64,000 bases of DNA from the NCBI RefSeq assembly GCF_018070325.1, contig NZ_JAGPXY010000026.1:1-64000 (forward strand). The letters run 5' to 3'. The notes under the pieces are model-generated. The model made no database searches and had not been told where the DNA came from. It saw only the letters and a program-made list of their open reading frames with translations. Made by a program: the position numbers and the translations under genes. Position 1 is the first letter of the stretch, and every line of letters starts with the position of its first letter. Source of the DNA: Micromonospora sp. H61 (lineage in GTDB: Bacteria > Actinomycetota > Actinomycetes > Mycobacteriales > Micromonosporaceae). Of the stretch, positions 50,674-59,596 are shown piece by piece.

Positions 50674-52239
50674 TCAGGTGCGTCGGTGTCGGCCGACCGG
50701 CGGACCGTCGGGCACGGAGTCCAGGCCGTGCCCGCCGTCGAACAGCCCGCCCTCGCCACCAGCACCGGCCCAGCCCTCGTCACCACTCCAGCCCCCAGGG
50801 CCAGCGGCCGTCATTCCGCCGCCGTGGGGCGCCGTGCCGCCGGAGAGAGCCATTCCGCTGCCCGGAAACGCCGTGCTGCCGGGGAAAGCCATTCCGCTTC
50901 CGGCGGGCGTGACTTCGCTACTGGTAGGTGCCACCCCACTGCCGGTAGGTGCCACCCTGCTGCCCGTCGGTGCCGCCCCGCTGCCGGTGGATGTCACTCC
51001 GCCGCCGCGAGGTGCGAAGCCGTTCCCGCTCGGTGCCACCCCGCCGTGCGGTGTCGCCGGTGCTTCGATGGCCGCAGCCGCCCGGCTCGCAGCCCAGGCG
51101 GCACCGCTGCCGGCCGCCCCACCACTGCCCCGCCGGCCCGCGCCGCTGCTGCTTCGGCCCGCGTCACCGCTTCGGCCCGCGTCACCGCTTCGGCCCGCGC
51201 CACCGTTTTGGCCCGCGCCTGCGCTGCTTCGGCCCGCGCCGCGCCGGGATGTGCGGGAGGACGCGGCCAGTCGGGGAGCCGCCCCGGCGGTGGCTGGACG
51301 GCGGCGCAGCCCCAGGACTGCGCCGATCTGGGCGCCGACGATGCTCGCCACGGCCAGCACTGCGGAGACCGCCAGTGGGCGGTTCACCCGATCGGCGGCA
51401 CCAGCCCCGGCTGCACCGACCGTCACCGCTGGTGGTTGGCCCGCTGACTCCGTACCGCTGGGTGGTGCCGGGGCCACCCGCGGCGGTGCGGCCTGCTCGG
51501 GCGCCGGCCGGGGCGCGGGCGGCTTCGGTGCTGCGGGCCTGTCGACGAGTCGACCGGTGGCGTGCTGGCGGGCCCCCTGGTCCGCGGCCTCGGTGGGCAG
51601 TCGGAGCAGTTGGCCGGGGCGGATCCGGTCCGGGTCGTCGAGCTTGTTCAGCTTGGCGAGCTGTCGGTAGTCCCCGAACTCGTCCAGGTACCGCTCGGCC
51701 ACCTCCCCGAGGTAGTCGCCCCGCGCCACCCGGTACACCGGCGCGGCCGTGTCCGGTGTCGTCGCGGCGCGGGTCGGCGCGGCCAGGGTGGTGACGGACG
51801 TTGCGCTCGGACTCGCGTACACCGGAGTTCCGTAGACCGCCGCGGCGCTGGCGGCGGCGGGGCTGGCGACCAGGATCAGCGCGACCGAGCCGACCAGCGC
51901 GGCGGCGGCCTTCTGCTGGCGGCCCATCCCGGGCAGCTTCGGCGCCGGCCGGTGCAGGGTCTGTGCGCCGAGCTCGACGAGGACGGAGAAGGCGAACGTG
52001 GCCCAGCCGAACCAACCGGCCATGGCCAACGCCCGCAGGAAGAGCTGACCGTCGTCCCGGCTGGTCAGCGCGGTGCCCACCTCGCTGATCGTGGGGAGGT
52101 GGTCAGGCAGCGGGTTACCGGCGAAGGCGAGCAGCGCGATCGGCGCGCCGACCAGCAGCACCAGTAGCACGGCCAGCGCGCCGATGCCGGTGAGGATCCG
52201 TCCGGTCCGCCGTACGACGGACCCACCCGATGCGGGCAT
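50674..52239 (-). CDS. membrane protein with LysM domain, end of the Tad locus
   Basis: A 521-aa protein. Transmembrane helices lie at about 15-40, 70-92 and 112-135; the LysM domain at 167-215 (VYRVARGDYLGEVAERYLDEFGDYRQLAKLNKLDDPDRIRPGQLLRLP) should bind peptidoglycan. A Pro/Ala-rich region and a fourth helix (about 287-310) follow. The last 200 residues are low-complexity Gly/Ser/Ala/Thr-rich with short GSGMAP/TGSGVAPTS repeats. It is probably a cell-wall anchor or scaffold for the pilus machine, by position. ATG at 52239, 14 bp after the TadG-like gene. Confidence 0.8.
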   Translation of the reverse strand: MPASGGSVVRRTGRILTGIGALAVLLVLLVGAPIALLAFAGNPLPDHLPTISEVGTALTSRDDGQLFLRALAMAGWFGWATFAFSVLVELGAQTLHRPAPKLPGMGRQQKAAAALVGSVALILVASPAAASAAAVYGTPVYASPSATSVTTLAAPTRAATTPDTAAPVYRVARGDYLGEVAERYLDEFGDYRQLAKLNKLDDPDRIRPGQLLRLPTEAADQGARQHATGRLVDRPAAPKPPAPRPAPEQAAPPRVAPAPPSGTESAGQPPAVTVGAAGAGAADRVNRPLAVSAVLAVASIVGAQIGAVLGLRRRPATAGAAPRLAASSRTSRRGAGRSSAGAGQNGGAGRSGDAGRSGDAGRSSSGAGRRGSGGAAGSGAAWAASRAAAAIEAPATPHGGVAPSGNGFAPRGGGVTSTGSGAAPTGSRVAPTGSGVAPTSSEVTPAGSGMAFPGSTAFPGSGMALSGGTAPHGGGMTAAGPGGWSGDEGWAGAGGEGGLFDGGHGLDSVPDGPPVGRHRRT

Positions 52240-52253
52240 GGCTGCCTTCCTTC

Positions 52254-52703
52254 CTACGGTGTTGCGGTGATGGCACGCGCGGTCGCCTCGCCGGTGACGG
52301 TGACCGTCTTCTCCTGGATGAACGGTCCGATCATCGAGCGGTGGTAGGTGATGGAGACGGTCACCCGGATCAGGGTTTCCCCGTCGACCTGGGGGAAGTC
52401 CACGGTGTGGCCGGCGGTGTCGACGACGGCCAGGTAGCTGGCGACCGCATCACGCGCCTCCGGCTCGTCGATCCGCTTCGGCCCGCCCTCGATGGCGGTG
52501 GCCCGGTCGATGGCCTGACCACCGGCCCGGGCCGCCTCGGCGGCCAGGTTCTGGGCGTGTTGCAGGGTGCGGAGCTGCCCGGCGCCGTCGAAGGAGAGGC
52601 CGATGATGGCCAGTACGCCGACCATCGTCACCGCGAGGAAGATGCTCACCCGGCCGTGCTCATCTCCCGGCGAGGGCAGGGCAGCCGACGTGGTGACCGT
52701 CAT
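52254..52703 (-). CDS. TadG/TadE-like pseudopilin-type protein
   Basis: A 149-aa protein with an N-terminal helix after EHGRVSIFLAVTMVGVLAIIGLSFDG, as in TadG/Flp-locus minor pilins. Its +5 position is Phe, not Glu, so processing by the prepilin peptidase is doubtful. The rest is a small extracellular beta-rich domain (RTLQHAQNLAAEAARAGGQAIDR, VSITYHRSMIGPFIQ). ATG at 52703 overlaps the preceding TadE gene by 4 nt (ATGA). Confidence 0.82.
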   Translation of the reverse strand: MTVTTSAALPSPGDEHGRVSIFLAVTMVGVLAIIGLSFDGAGQLRTLQHAQNLAAEAARAGGQAIDRATAIEGGPKRIDEPEARDAVASYLAVVDTAGHTVDFPQVDGETLIRVTVSITYHRSMIGPFIQEKTVTVTGEATARAITATP

Positions 52704-53167
52704 TGCCGACCCCGGTAACGGTCGAGTGGGGAGGTGAACTGCGCGGAGACCAGCCGTTCACTCTCCATCCCGGGCAGGATGTCGAGGGTGATGTCCTTGA
52801 AGGACACGCGGCAGCTGATCGTCACCGTCACCGTGGCGTTCGTACCGACTGCGCTGCTGAAGGCCTCGTCGAAGTTGGACCCGTTGCCGGGCGACCTGCC
52901 GGTGAATGTCGGCTTCAGGTCGTTGGCGCAGGCCAGGCCATGCCAGTCCAGCTGGGCCTGGGCAGCCTCCACCGCCTTCTGCCGGGCGGTGTCGGAGTCC
53001 CGGGAAATCGAGGCTGCTCGGGCGGCGTCGTGCGCGGCCGCCTGGAGCGCCTCCGCTGCCACGGCGCTGCGCCCGACCACGCCGGCCAGCACCATCAACG
53101 CGATGAACGCGGGCGCGAGGACCGCCACCTCGATGGAGACCGAGCCCCGCTCGGCGGTACGGCTCAT
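52700..53167 (-). CDS. TadE-family pseudopilin
   Basis: A 155-aa protein with a short leader then ERG|SVSIEVAVLAPAFIALMVLAGVVGR, the TadE motif with Gly at -1 and Glu at +5, typical of prepilin-peptidase substrates. A soluble extracellular domain of about 100 residues has two Cys (80, 119). Sits between two other TadE/G-like genes, sharing 4-nt overlaps with both, so expression is coupled. Confidence 0.88.
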   Translation of the reverse strand: MSRTAERGSVSIEVAVLAPAFIALMVLAGVVGRSAVAAEALQAAAHDAARAASISRDSDTARQKAVEAAQAQLDWHGLACANDLKPTFTGRSPGNGSNFDEAFSSAVGTNATVTVTISCRVSFKDITLDILPGMESERLVSAQFTSPLDRYRGRQ

Positions 53168-53607
53168 GGCGGGGTCACCCTCTCCACCGTTCCGTGGGCA
53201 GTCTGCTGTATTGCGAAGTCCACGCCCGGCACCACGGACAGGGACCGGCCGCTCACCGTGCAGGTCACGTCGGTCGTGGTGGTCACGCAGGTCGGGCCGG
53301 CCTTGTCCCAGCCCACCAGCCAACCGCCGGCTGCCCTCAGGAAGCGGGAGGCGCTGTCCACCCCGGCGCCGTTGCGCGCCTCATACGTCCGTTGCGCGTT
53401 GACGCCACTCTGCGCGGCGTTCAACGCGGTCGAGCGGGCGAGGAAGACGGCCGCGACCTGGATCGAGGCGAAGAGCAGCACCAGGATCAGCGGCATCATC
53501 ACGGCCAGTTCCACCGGGTTGGCGCCCCGCTCCCGGTCGCCGGCCGCGAGGCGGCGCCGGGTGGCGGTGACCGCCCGGCTCCACCTCGGGTACGCGGCTC
53601 GACGCAT
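53164..53607 (-). CDS. TadE-family pseudopilin
   Basis: A 147-aa protein. A basic leader (MRRAAYPRWSRAVTATRRRLAAGDRERG) is followed by ANPVELAVMMPLILVLLFASIQVAAV, with Glu at +5 after the Gly processing site, as in TadE pseudopilins. The extracellular domain contains two Cys. ATG at 53607 and a 4-nt overlap with the next TadE gene. It is probably part of the pilus base or tip. Confidence 0.88.
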   Translation of the reverse strand: MRRAAYPRWSRAVTATRRRLAAGDRERGANPVELAVMMPLILVLLFASIQVAAVFLARSTALNAAQSGVNAQRTYEARNGAGVDSASRFLRAAGGWLVGWDKAGPTCVTTTTDVTCTVSGRSLSVVPGVDFAIQQTAHGTVERVTPP

Positions 53608-53612
53608 CCCGG

Positions 53613-53816
53613 CTACTTCGGGACCGTGTAGTCCGGGATGCCGTCCATCCAACCCTTGGCCTTGGTCAGGGCCAGTGCGGTGATGGCCATGGCGACGGCG
53701 ACCAGGCCGGCGATGATCACCGCGGTGGGCACCGGGCTGTCGCCTCGTTCACCGTCCCGGCGCAGCTCGGCCAGGCGCGTCGTCACCACGACGTGCAGAT
53801 AGCTGAGGATGGACAT
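53613..53816 (-). CDS. Flp-pilin-like small peptide
   Basis: A 67-aa protein. A basic leader ends ERG|DSPVPTAVIIAGLVAVAMAITALALTKAKG, one hydrophobic helix after a Gly processing site, and a short tail. By place in the locus and form it is the best candidate for the major Flp pilin. But +5 is Pro instead of the Glu needed for normal type IV pilin assembly, a variant I believe recurs in actinobacterial Tad loci. ATG at 53816. It lies 5 bp before the first TadE gene. Confidence 0.75.
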   Translation of the reverse strand: MSILSYLHVVVTTRLAELRRDGERGDSPVPTAVIIAGLVAVAMAITALALTKAKGWMDGIPDYTVPK

Positions 53817-53841
53817 GGCGTTCTCCTTCGAGGGGGAGGGG

Positions 53842-54714
53842 TCAGACTCGGGCGATGAACGGATAGAGGACGAACCCGAGCAGCACGAAGACGAGCAGCG
53901 CGCCCGGGATGTCGAGCTTGCTGGTCACCCCTTCGGCGCGCGTCAGGTTGTCGGTGCGGATCTGGTCGCGCAGCGAGTCGGCCCGGCTGCGCAGCGTCTC
54001 GTGCACCTGCGCGCCCTCGCTGCCGGAGGAGCGCATGATGGCGCCGACGTCGCCCAGTTCCGGAATACCGATCTTGTCGGCCAGGTCGCGCAGCTCGTCC
54101 CAGGGCGCGTGCATCTGCATCTGGGCGATCCGCAGCGACTCCTGGAGCCGGTCGAACACCCAACCGTCGCAGACCGCCGCCGCCCGCTCCAGCGACTGCA
54201 CCGGCCCGTGCGCCGCCGAGAGCTGCAACGCCACCAGGTCGAGGTAGGTGCAGACCGCCTGGCGGAATTCGTCGCGGGCGGCGTTGGCCTTGGTCAGCAC
54301 GGCGCGGTGCGCCAGCAGGCCGGCCAGCAGCGCCAGACCGAGACTGCCCAGCACCGGCACGACCAGCGGGAACGGGATGCCAAGCACCCACAGCACCACC
54401 CCGAGCAGTGTTGGTGTGGCCAACCCGATCAGCGCGGAGAGCAGCACCGACAACGCGTACTGCTCGGAGGTCTGACCGATCAGGGCGAGCTGCATCTGCG
54501 GCGGCCGCAACCAGCGGGACATCCCGGTCAACCAGTCGAGCCGCCGGGACGCGGGCGTGGCCACCCGGCCGGTGCCCGGCGGCTGATGCAGTCGGCGCAG
54601 CGCGGGCCCGAGCGCCGGTGTCGCCGGCACCAGCTCCCGGACCACCAGGAACACGCCCAGACCGACCCCGGCGCCACCGCAGACCGCGAGGGCGAACTGC
54701 CAGTTCACGATCAC
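53842..54714 (-). CDS. tadC: TadC-like type II secretion system F-domain protein
   Basis: A 290-aa inner-membrane protein with three to four helices (residues ~5-27, 90-125, ~265-285) and the GspF domain (EFRQAVCTYLDLVALQLSAAHGPVQSLERAA, SSGSEGAQVHETLRSRADSLRDQIRTDNL). It forms the membrane platform for the pilus with TadB. GTG at 54714 with AAAGGCGG. It is separated from TadB by 55 bp containing a short GC-rich inverted segment. Confidence 0.9.
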   Translation of the reverse strand: MIVNWQFALAVCGGAGVGLGVFLVVRELVPATPALGPALRRLHQPPGTGRVATPASRRLDWLTGMSRWLRPPQMQLALIGQTSEQYALSVLLSALIGLATPTLLGVVLWVLGIPFPLVVPVLGSLGLALLAGLLAHRAVLTKANAARDEFRQAVCTYLDLVALQLSAAHGPVQSLERAAAVCDGWVFDRLQESLRIAQMQMHAPWDELRDLADKIGIPELGDVGAIMRSSGSEGAQVHETLRSRADSLRDQIRTDNLTRAEGVTSKLDIPGALLVFVLLGFVLYPFIARV

Positions 54715-54769
54715 GGGAGCCGCCTTTCGTTCGCGACTGCGGGGCTCCGCTGCGCTGCACTCCTCGCGC

Positions 54770-55672
54770 TCACGCGATCACCTCGGCCGGGTTGGGCGCC
54801 GGCAGGAACCGGGCCGGCCGCTGCGGCTGGCTCATCGACCGCACCCAGGCCAGCAGGCCGATGAAGGCGGCGCCGAGGGCGGCCATCACCAGCTGACCCA
54901 CCGGTGTGCCGTACGGCCTGATGTACTCGGTGTTGATCAGCCCGTAAGCCAGGGTTGCCAGCGTCATCCCGGTGAGGAAGCGGACCGCGAACCGGGGCTG
55001 GGTGCGCTTGGCCTCGATCTCCCGACGGGTCGCCACCTCCGCGGACGCCGCGCCGGCGATCGAACCGAGCACGTCACCAAGCCGCTCACCCCGGTCCGAC
55101 AGGTGCAGGATCAGCGCCGCGACCACCTGGTCGCAGACCGGGTCGGCGATCTCGTCGGCGAACGCCAGCAGCGCGGAGCGGGCCATCCAGCCGGCCTGGA
55201 GACGGGCGGCGAGCAGCCGTACCTCGTCCTCGACGCCGGGCGGCACGCTGCCGATCGTGCCGATGATCGACTGCTGGAGGCCCTGCCCGGTGCCGGAGAC
55301 GTCCTTGAGTCGGCGGGTCCACTCGCCGACCGCCTCGATCCGGGCGATCGCCCGCTGCTCGGCCTTGCCCACTCCGAACAGCCACGGGGTGCCGGGCACC
55401 GCCACCGCCACCAGCAGGCCCACCACCGGCAACCCGGTCAGCAGGAACGCCAGCGCACCGCCGACCAGCGCGACGACCAGCAGGGCCTGGTAGCTCCGCT
55501 GCTCGGCCGGAGTACTGCCCGGCCCGCGCCACAGTCGGCTCAGCCCCGGCCCGCTGCCCGGCCGCGGCCCGGGGGGCCGACGGGTGCCGACCAGCGCGAC
55601 CACGGCCAGCAGCAGCCCGGCCACACAGGCGGCGCCGGAGACCACGGCGATCAACTCCAGGCTGTCGAGCAT
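54770..55672 (-). CDS. tadB: TadB-like type II secretion system F-domain protein
   Basis: A 300-aa inner-membrane protein, partner of TadC. N-terminal helix ELIAVVSGAACVAGLLLAVVALV, second helices LLVVALVGGALAFLLTGLPVVGLLVAVAV, cytoplasmic GspF domain (RIEAVGEWTRRLKDVSGTGQGLQQSIIGTIGSVPPGVEDEVRLLAARLQAG), and C-terminal helices. ATG at 55672, directly after the CpaF stop, gives the best fit to the family start. Confidence 0.9.
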   Translation of the reverse strand: MLDSLELIAVVSGAACVAGLLLAVVALVGTRRPPGPRPGSGPGLSRLWRGPGSTPAEQRSYQALLVVALVGGALAFLLTGLPVVGLLVAVAVPGTPWLFGVGKAEQRAIARIEAVGEWTRRLKDVSGTGQGLQQSIIGTIGSVPPGVEDEVRLLAARLQAGWMARSALLAFADEIADPVCDQVVAALILHLSDRGERLGDVLGSIAGAASAEVATRREIEAKRTQPRFAVRFLTGMTLATLAYGLINTEYIRPYGTPVGQLVMAALGAAFIGLLAWVRSMSQPQRPARFLPAPNPAEVIA

Positions 55673-55676
55673 CAGG

Positions 55677-57218
55677 TCACCGCCGGGCCAGTCGAGTCTG
55701 CCGAGGCCGCCGCCAGGCACCGGCACCGGCCTCGACCCACCGGGTCAGCAACCGTGCGTCGTAACCCACCCGCAGCAACTGGTCGCGGACCCGCTCCGGC
55801 AGGTGCCGGGGGACCGCACGACCGTCCGGGCCGGGCCCGAAGACAGTGGTGGTGGTGATCCGACCGGCTTCGCCGGCCCCGATCACCTCCTCCACCTGCG
55901 AGACGAACCGGTGCTTCCGCCCGCCGATCGCGGTCTCGTCCTCGATGGTGACGTAGACGATCAGGTCGAGCGCGTTGCCTGCCATCCGGCGGGCCTGGTC
56001 GACGGTCATCTCGCGGCCGTGCGCCAGGGCAAGCTCGACGATCCGTTCACCCACACCGGCGGCGGTACGGGCGTGGATGGTGCACATCGACCCGCGGCTG
56101 GTGGTCATCGCCTGGAGCATCGGCACGATCTCCCGGGACCGCACCTCGCCCACGATGATCCGCAGGACGCCCATCCGCAGCGACAGCGGGATAAGGTCGG
56201 CGATGGTCACCTCACCGGCTGGACGCCCGTCGAACCCGCGCTCGCCGTGGCCCTCCCGGGCCTCGAAGCTCATCACCGCCCGGTGCCGCTCCCGGCGGCG
56301 GGCCGGGAGCAGCTCCCGACTCTCCTCCAGCAGCACGTACGGCTCATCCTGCGGGATCTCGTTCATCAGTGCCCGGATGACAGTGGTCTTTCCAGCACCG
56401 GCCAACCCGGCGACCATGATGTTCAGACCGGCGCGCATCGCCGCGCGGAGGAAGTCGCGCAGCAGCGGGTCGATCATCTCGTCCAGGTCACCTCGGGCAC
56501 CCGCGAGGTCGTCGAGGCTCACGTCCAGGGTGTTGTGCTTGCGGATCACCGCGTACGGGCGGTGGCTGACCAGGAACACAGCGGCCAGCCGGCTGCCGTC
56601 GGGCAGTTGCAGGTCGAGGGTGGGCTTCACTGTGGAGAGGGACCGCTCGGTCGCGCCCGCCCGGCGGGCCGCCGCCTGGAGGATCTCCACCAGCTCGGCG
56701 TCGCTGTCGGCGATCGGCTCGGCCCAGTCCACCCCACCGCCGTGCCGGGTGATGCGTACCTGGTCGCAGCCGAGGATGTGCACCTCCTCGATGGTGTCGT
56801 CGACCAGCAGCGTCTGTAGCCGGCCGAGCCCGACCAGCTCGGCGGTCACCTGGTCGAGCAGCAGGCGTTCATCGCCGGCGGCCATCGGCGTGCCGGCCCG
56901 GCGCACCGAGTCCGCGTACGCGGAGACCACAGTGACGGCGAGTCGGGCCCGCTCGGTGTCCTCCTCGTCGACTGTGAACTCCCGGCCGCGCTGCCAGAGG
57001 GTGAGTCGTTCGGTGAGTTCCCGGCGCAACTCCCGGACCACCTGGAAGTCCATCCGGGCCCGGGGCGGCGCCTCCGGTGGCGGGCTGGCCGCGGGCGTCG
57101 ACTGCGGCTGCGGCCCGGACTGGTGGTGCCGACCGTTCGGCACGGCCAGGGGCGGCGCGGTGGAGGTCACGCCCGGTGGCTGCTGGCGCGGGTCGGTGGA
57201 GACCGGCTCAAACCGCAT
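55677..57218 (-). CDS. cpaF: CpaF/TadA-type pilus assembly ATPase
   Basis: A 513-aa secretion ATPase powering pilus assembly. An N-terminal disordered Pro/Gln-rich part (1-55) is followed by the N-domain and the ATPase core: Walker A GLAGAGKTT (271-279), the Asp box with VLLEESREL, Walker B-like LRIIVGEVRSREI and the His box SMCTIHARTA. ATG at 57218 overlaps the CpaE-like gene by 11 nt. At this length it is a standard CpaF. Confidence 0.93.
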   Translation of the reverse strand: MRFEPVSTDPRQQPPGVTSTAPPLAVPNGRHHQSGPQPQSTPAASPPPEAPPRARMDFQVVRELRRELTERLTLWQRGREFTVDEEDTERARLAVTVVSAYADSVRRAGTPMAAGDERLLLDQVTAELVGLGRLQTLLVDDTIEEVHILGCDQVRITRHGGGVDWAEPIADSDAELVEILQAAARRAGATERSLSTVKPTLDLQLPDGSRLAAVFLVSHRPYAVIRKHNTLDVSLDDLAGARGDLDEMIDPLLRDFLRAAMRAGLNIMVAGLAGAGKTTVIRALMNEIPQDEPYVLLEESRELLPARRRERHRAVMSFEAREGHGERGFDGRPAGEVTIADLIPLSLRMGVLRIIVGEVRSREIVPMLQAMTTSRGSMCTIHARTAAGVGERIVELALAHGREMTVDQARRMAGNALDLIVYVTIEDETAIGGRKHRFVSQVEEVIGAGEAGRITTTTVFGPGPDGRAVPRHLPERVRDQLLRVGYDARLLTRWVEAGAGAWRRPRQTRLARR

Positions 57219-58008
57219 CCGGCACCCCCTGCTGCACGGGCCACGCCAACCGGGCCCGCCGCCGCTCCAGCAGCGCCCCGACCGGCACCTCCAGCGCGGC
57301 CGCCGCGCGCATCAGCGGCCGACCGGCCCGCACTGTCCCGCCCAGGGCAAGTACCCCGGCGGTACGCGGATCGTGCGGCAGCCGCGCGATGACCGGCAGT
57401 TTCAGGGCCCGGCTGATCTCGGACCGCCCGTGCCCGTCGCCGACCAGCAACAGCCGCAGGGTGCCCGGGGGCACCCGGTGCTCGGCGAAGTCCCGTTCGA
57501 TCGTGGTGACCACCGCGCGGGTGCCGGAGAGGTCCGGCAGGTTCGCCCGGGTCACCAACAGCACCACCGAGGCGGCCCGCAGCACCGGCCACGGAGGCCC
57601 GGTCACGTGCAGCCGACCGCAGTCGACCAGGACGTCGTAGCCGGGGGTGCCGCGGTCGAGGGCGTCGAAGTAGTCGGCGAAGCGCTGCCAGAGCGGGGTG
57701 ACGCTGCCGCTCTGGGCCGGGTCGACGAGGCCGGGCAGCAGCAGCCGTTCCCGGCGGGGTGCGTCCAGGTCGACCAACTGGGACCAGAACGCGGTCTCCA
57801 GGTTGCCGTCGCGCAACTCGCCGACGGCCAGCTCTCCGATGCCGCGCGGGCCGTCCAGTTGGCCGCCGAGGTATCCGGCGAGGATCGAGCCGCCGGCCGG
57901 GTCACATTCGGCGACCACCAGCCGCCGGTGCCAGGCAAGAGCGCAGGCCAGCGCCGAGGTGGTGACGCCGGGCGAACCCTTCGCGGAGACCAGCGCGATG
58001 ATCGCCAT
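57208..58008 (-). CDS. CpaE/MinD-like P-loop protein with altered Walker A
   Basis: A 266-aa protein of the ParA/MinD group as found in Tad loci (CpaE-like, localising the pilus machine). The P-loop reads VSAKGSPGVTTSALACAL: the first Lys (deviant Walker signature) is present, but the Lys before Thr-Thr is Val, which should weaken ATP binding. Switch-like VAECDPAGG and VLVDCGRL are present. No receiver domain. ATG at 58008, overlapping CpaF. Confidence 0.85.
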   Translation of the reverse strand: MAIIALVSAKGSPGVTTSALACALAWHRRLVVAECDPAGGSILAGYLGGQLDGPRGIGELAVGELRDGNLETAFWSQLVDLDAPRRERLLLPGLVDPAQSGSVTPLWQRFADYFDALDRGTPGYDVLVDCGRLHVTGPPWPVLRAASVVLLVTRANLPDLSGTRAVVTTIERDFAEHRVPPGTLRLLLVGDGHGRSEISRALKLPVIARLPHDPRTAGVLALGGTVRAGRPLMRAAAALEVPVGALLERRRARLAWPVQQGVPDAV

Positions 58009-58010
58009 GC

Positions 58011-58670
58011 TCAGGCCGCTTCGGTCAGCACGACGGCGAGCCGTTCCTGTGCGGCGAGCGCCACCACAGCGGGCACGTCACGGATGAGCAGCGCCAGGTA
58101 CAGGACCTTGTCGTCGGTGGCCGGGCTGACCATGTCGATGACTGTGGCCGCGAACCGGGTGCCGGCGGCGGCCGTGTCTCCGTCGGCGTTGTTGTCCGGG
58201 GTGCTGACCAGCAGCACCTTGTCGCCCGGGTGCAGTTCGCGGGCCGGCACCTGGGCGGTCTTCAGACCGAGCGCGATCTGCTGCTGGCCGGGGCCGAGCA
58301 GCGGGTCGTCGGTGACCTGTCCCAGGGTGAGCAGCGTGCCCGGAAGCAGCGCGACCGCAGCCCGTTTGCCGACCACCTCGTCGAGCCGTGCGGCGGGCAC
58401 CGGGCGCAACCCCTGGCCGCCGGCGACCTGCACGGTGACCAGGTCGGCTGCGCTGATCTCCCGGCCCACCTCCACCGGTCGTGCCACCGCCAGATAGCTG
58501 CCGGTGGCCCGTACCGAGGTGACAGCGAAGGCCGCGCCCAGCCCGCCCAGCGCGATCAGGAGGACGGCGAGACCGAGCAGCCCGGGACGGACCCGGCGCT
58601 GGCGGACCACCGTGGGCGGGTTGACGGGTGCGTCCACCGGTGGGGTCCCGTTGCGCGTCGCGAGGCTCAT
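58011..58670 (-). CDS. SAF-domain (CpaB/RcpC-like) protein
   Basis: A 219-aa protein with an N-terminal cytoplasmic tail, one helix (LLGLAVLLIALGGLGAAFAV) and a SAF domain (about 58-125: SYLAVARPVEVGREISAADLVTVQV…KRAAVALLPGTLLTLGQV), then a beta-rich region. It resembles CpaB, which is thought to connect the pilus machine with the envelope. ATG at 58670 overlaps the preceding gene by 4 nt. Confidence 0.85.
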   Translation of the reverse strand: MSLATRNGTPPVDAPVNPPTVVRQRRVRPGLLGLAVLLIALGGLGAAFAVTSVRATGSYLAVARPVEVGREISAADLVTVQVAGGQGLRPVPAARLDEVVGKRAAVALLPGTLLTLGQVTDDPLLGPGQQQIALGLKTAQVPARELHPGDKVLLVSTPDNNADGDTAAAGTRFAATVIDMVSPATDDKVLYLALLIRDVPAVVALAAQERLAVVLTEAA

Positions 58671-59596
58671 CTGGTGACCACCTGGAGTTCGTTGATCTGG
58701 ATCGGAATGGTGCCGCTGTTACGGGTCACCAGGATTTCTCCGCTCTCGCCACCGCCGCGCCAGGTCACCGTCCAATGGGTGGTGGCGGTCACGTCGTAGG
58801 TGTCGGCCTCCGAGTAGCCCTCGTCGTAGCCGCAGTCGGGGGACGTGAGGCCGGCGCGACTGCCCTTCGGGTCGTACGGGGTGCCGGGACCGTCGCAGGT
58901 GACGTACTCGTCGTTGCCCATGTCCCAGACGATCCGGTCGACCTTCGCCTCGATGGAGACGGTCACGCCCCGGTCTGACGCGGACGCGGTCAGCGGGCCG
59001 AAGTAGCTGGGGGCCGGGGTCGCCCACATCCACACCGGCAGACCGACCAGGCCCGGACCGATGTCCTTGCGGGGGGCGACCTTCAGCCGCGCTGGCAGCA
59101 GACTGATCGATGCCAGGGCGCGGCGGGCCAACTCCTCCGGGTTGGGCGGCGCGCCGAAGCCGGCCGGCGGGTCGTCCAGCAGCACAACGGTCTGGTTGCC
59201 CACGTCGGCGCCACCGTTGCACGTCTTGACGTACCACTGCTGACCCTCGGGTGCCTCGCCCTGCGGCTCGGCCAACTTGTAGTAGCAGCCGTCGCTACTG
59301 CTGAACCAGCCCAACACCTCGTCGTAGCAGGGGACGGTTCGCCCGTTCCACCGACAGGTGCCGCTGCCACCCCCGCCGCCACCGTCGTCCCCGCCGTCGT
59401 CCCCGCCGCCGCCGGGATCGCCCGGGTTGCCGGGTTCGTCGTCCCAGACGCTGCAGTCGGGCTGGGCGGGCGGGCAGCCGGCTCCCGGGTCGGCCCGTCG
59501 AGCGGCGGCGGCCGGCAGGGTCGCGCCGACCACCAGCAGGAGCGTGAGGCCGATTCCGGCGATCGCCCGTCGGGTTGTCGCGGCCCGGGTCAGCAC
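58667..59596 (-). CDS. secreted Cys-containing protein of the Tad locus, family unknown
   Basis: A 309-aa exported protein: signal peptide (1-32, IGLTLLLVVGATLPAAAA), a Gly/Asp-rich linker (about 50-78), and an extracellular domain with Cys residues that probably pair (CPPAQPDC, CRWNGRTVPC, CYYKL, VKTCNGG, VTCDGPG, SPDCGY). The pattern VWMWATPAPSYFGPLTASA and THWTVTWRGGG is repeatedly seen near actinobacterial Tad genes, to my recollection. Possibly a pilus-associated or adhesive protein. GTG at 59596; overlaps both neighbours. Confidence 0.78.
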   Translation of the reverse strand: MLTRAATTRRAIAGIGLTLLLVVGATLPAAAARRADPGAGCPPAQPDCSVWDDEPGNPGDPGGGGDDGGDDGGGGGGSGTCRWNGRTVPCYDEVLGWFSSSDGCYYKLAEPQGEAPEGQQWYVKTCNGGADVGNQTVVLLDDPPAGFGAPPNPEELARRALASISLLPARLKVAPRKDIGPGLVGLPVWMWATPAPSYFGPLTASASDRGVTVSIEAKVDRIVWDMGNDEYVTCDGPGTPYDPKGSRAGLTSPDCGYDEGYSEADTYDVTATTHWTVTWRGGGESGEILVTRNSGTIPIQINELQVVTR

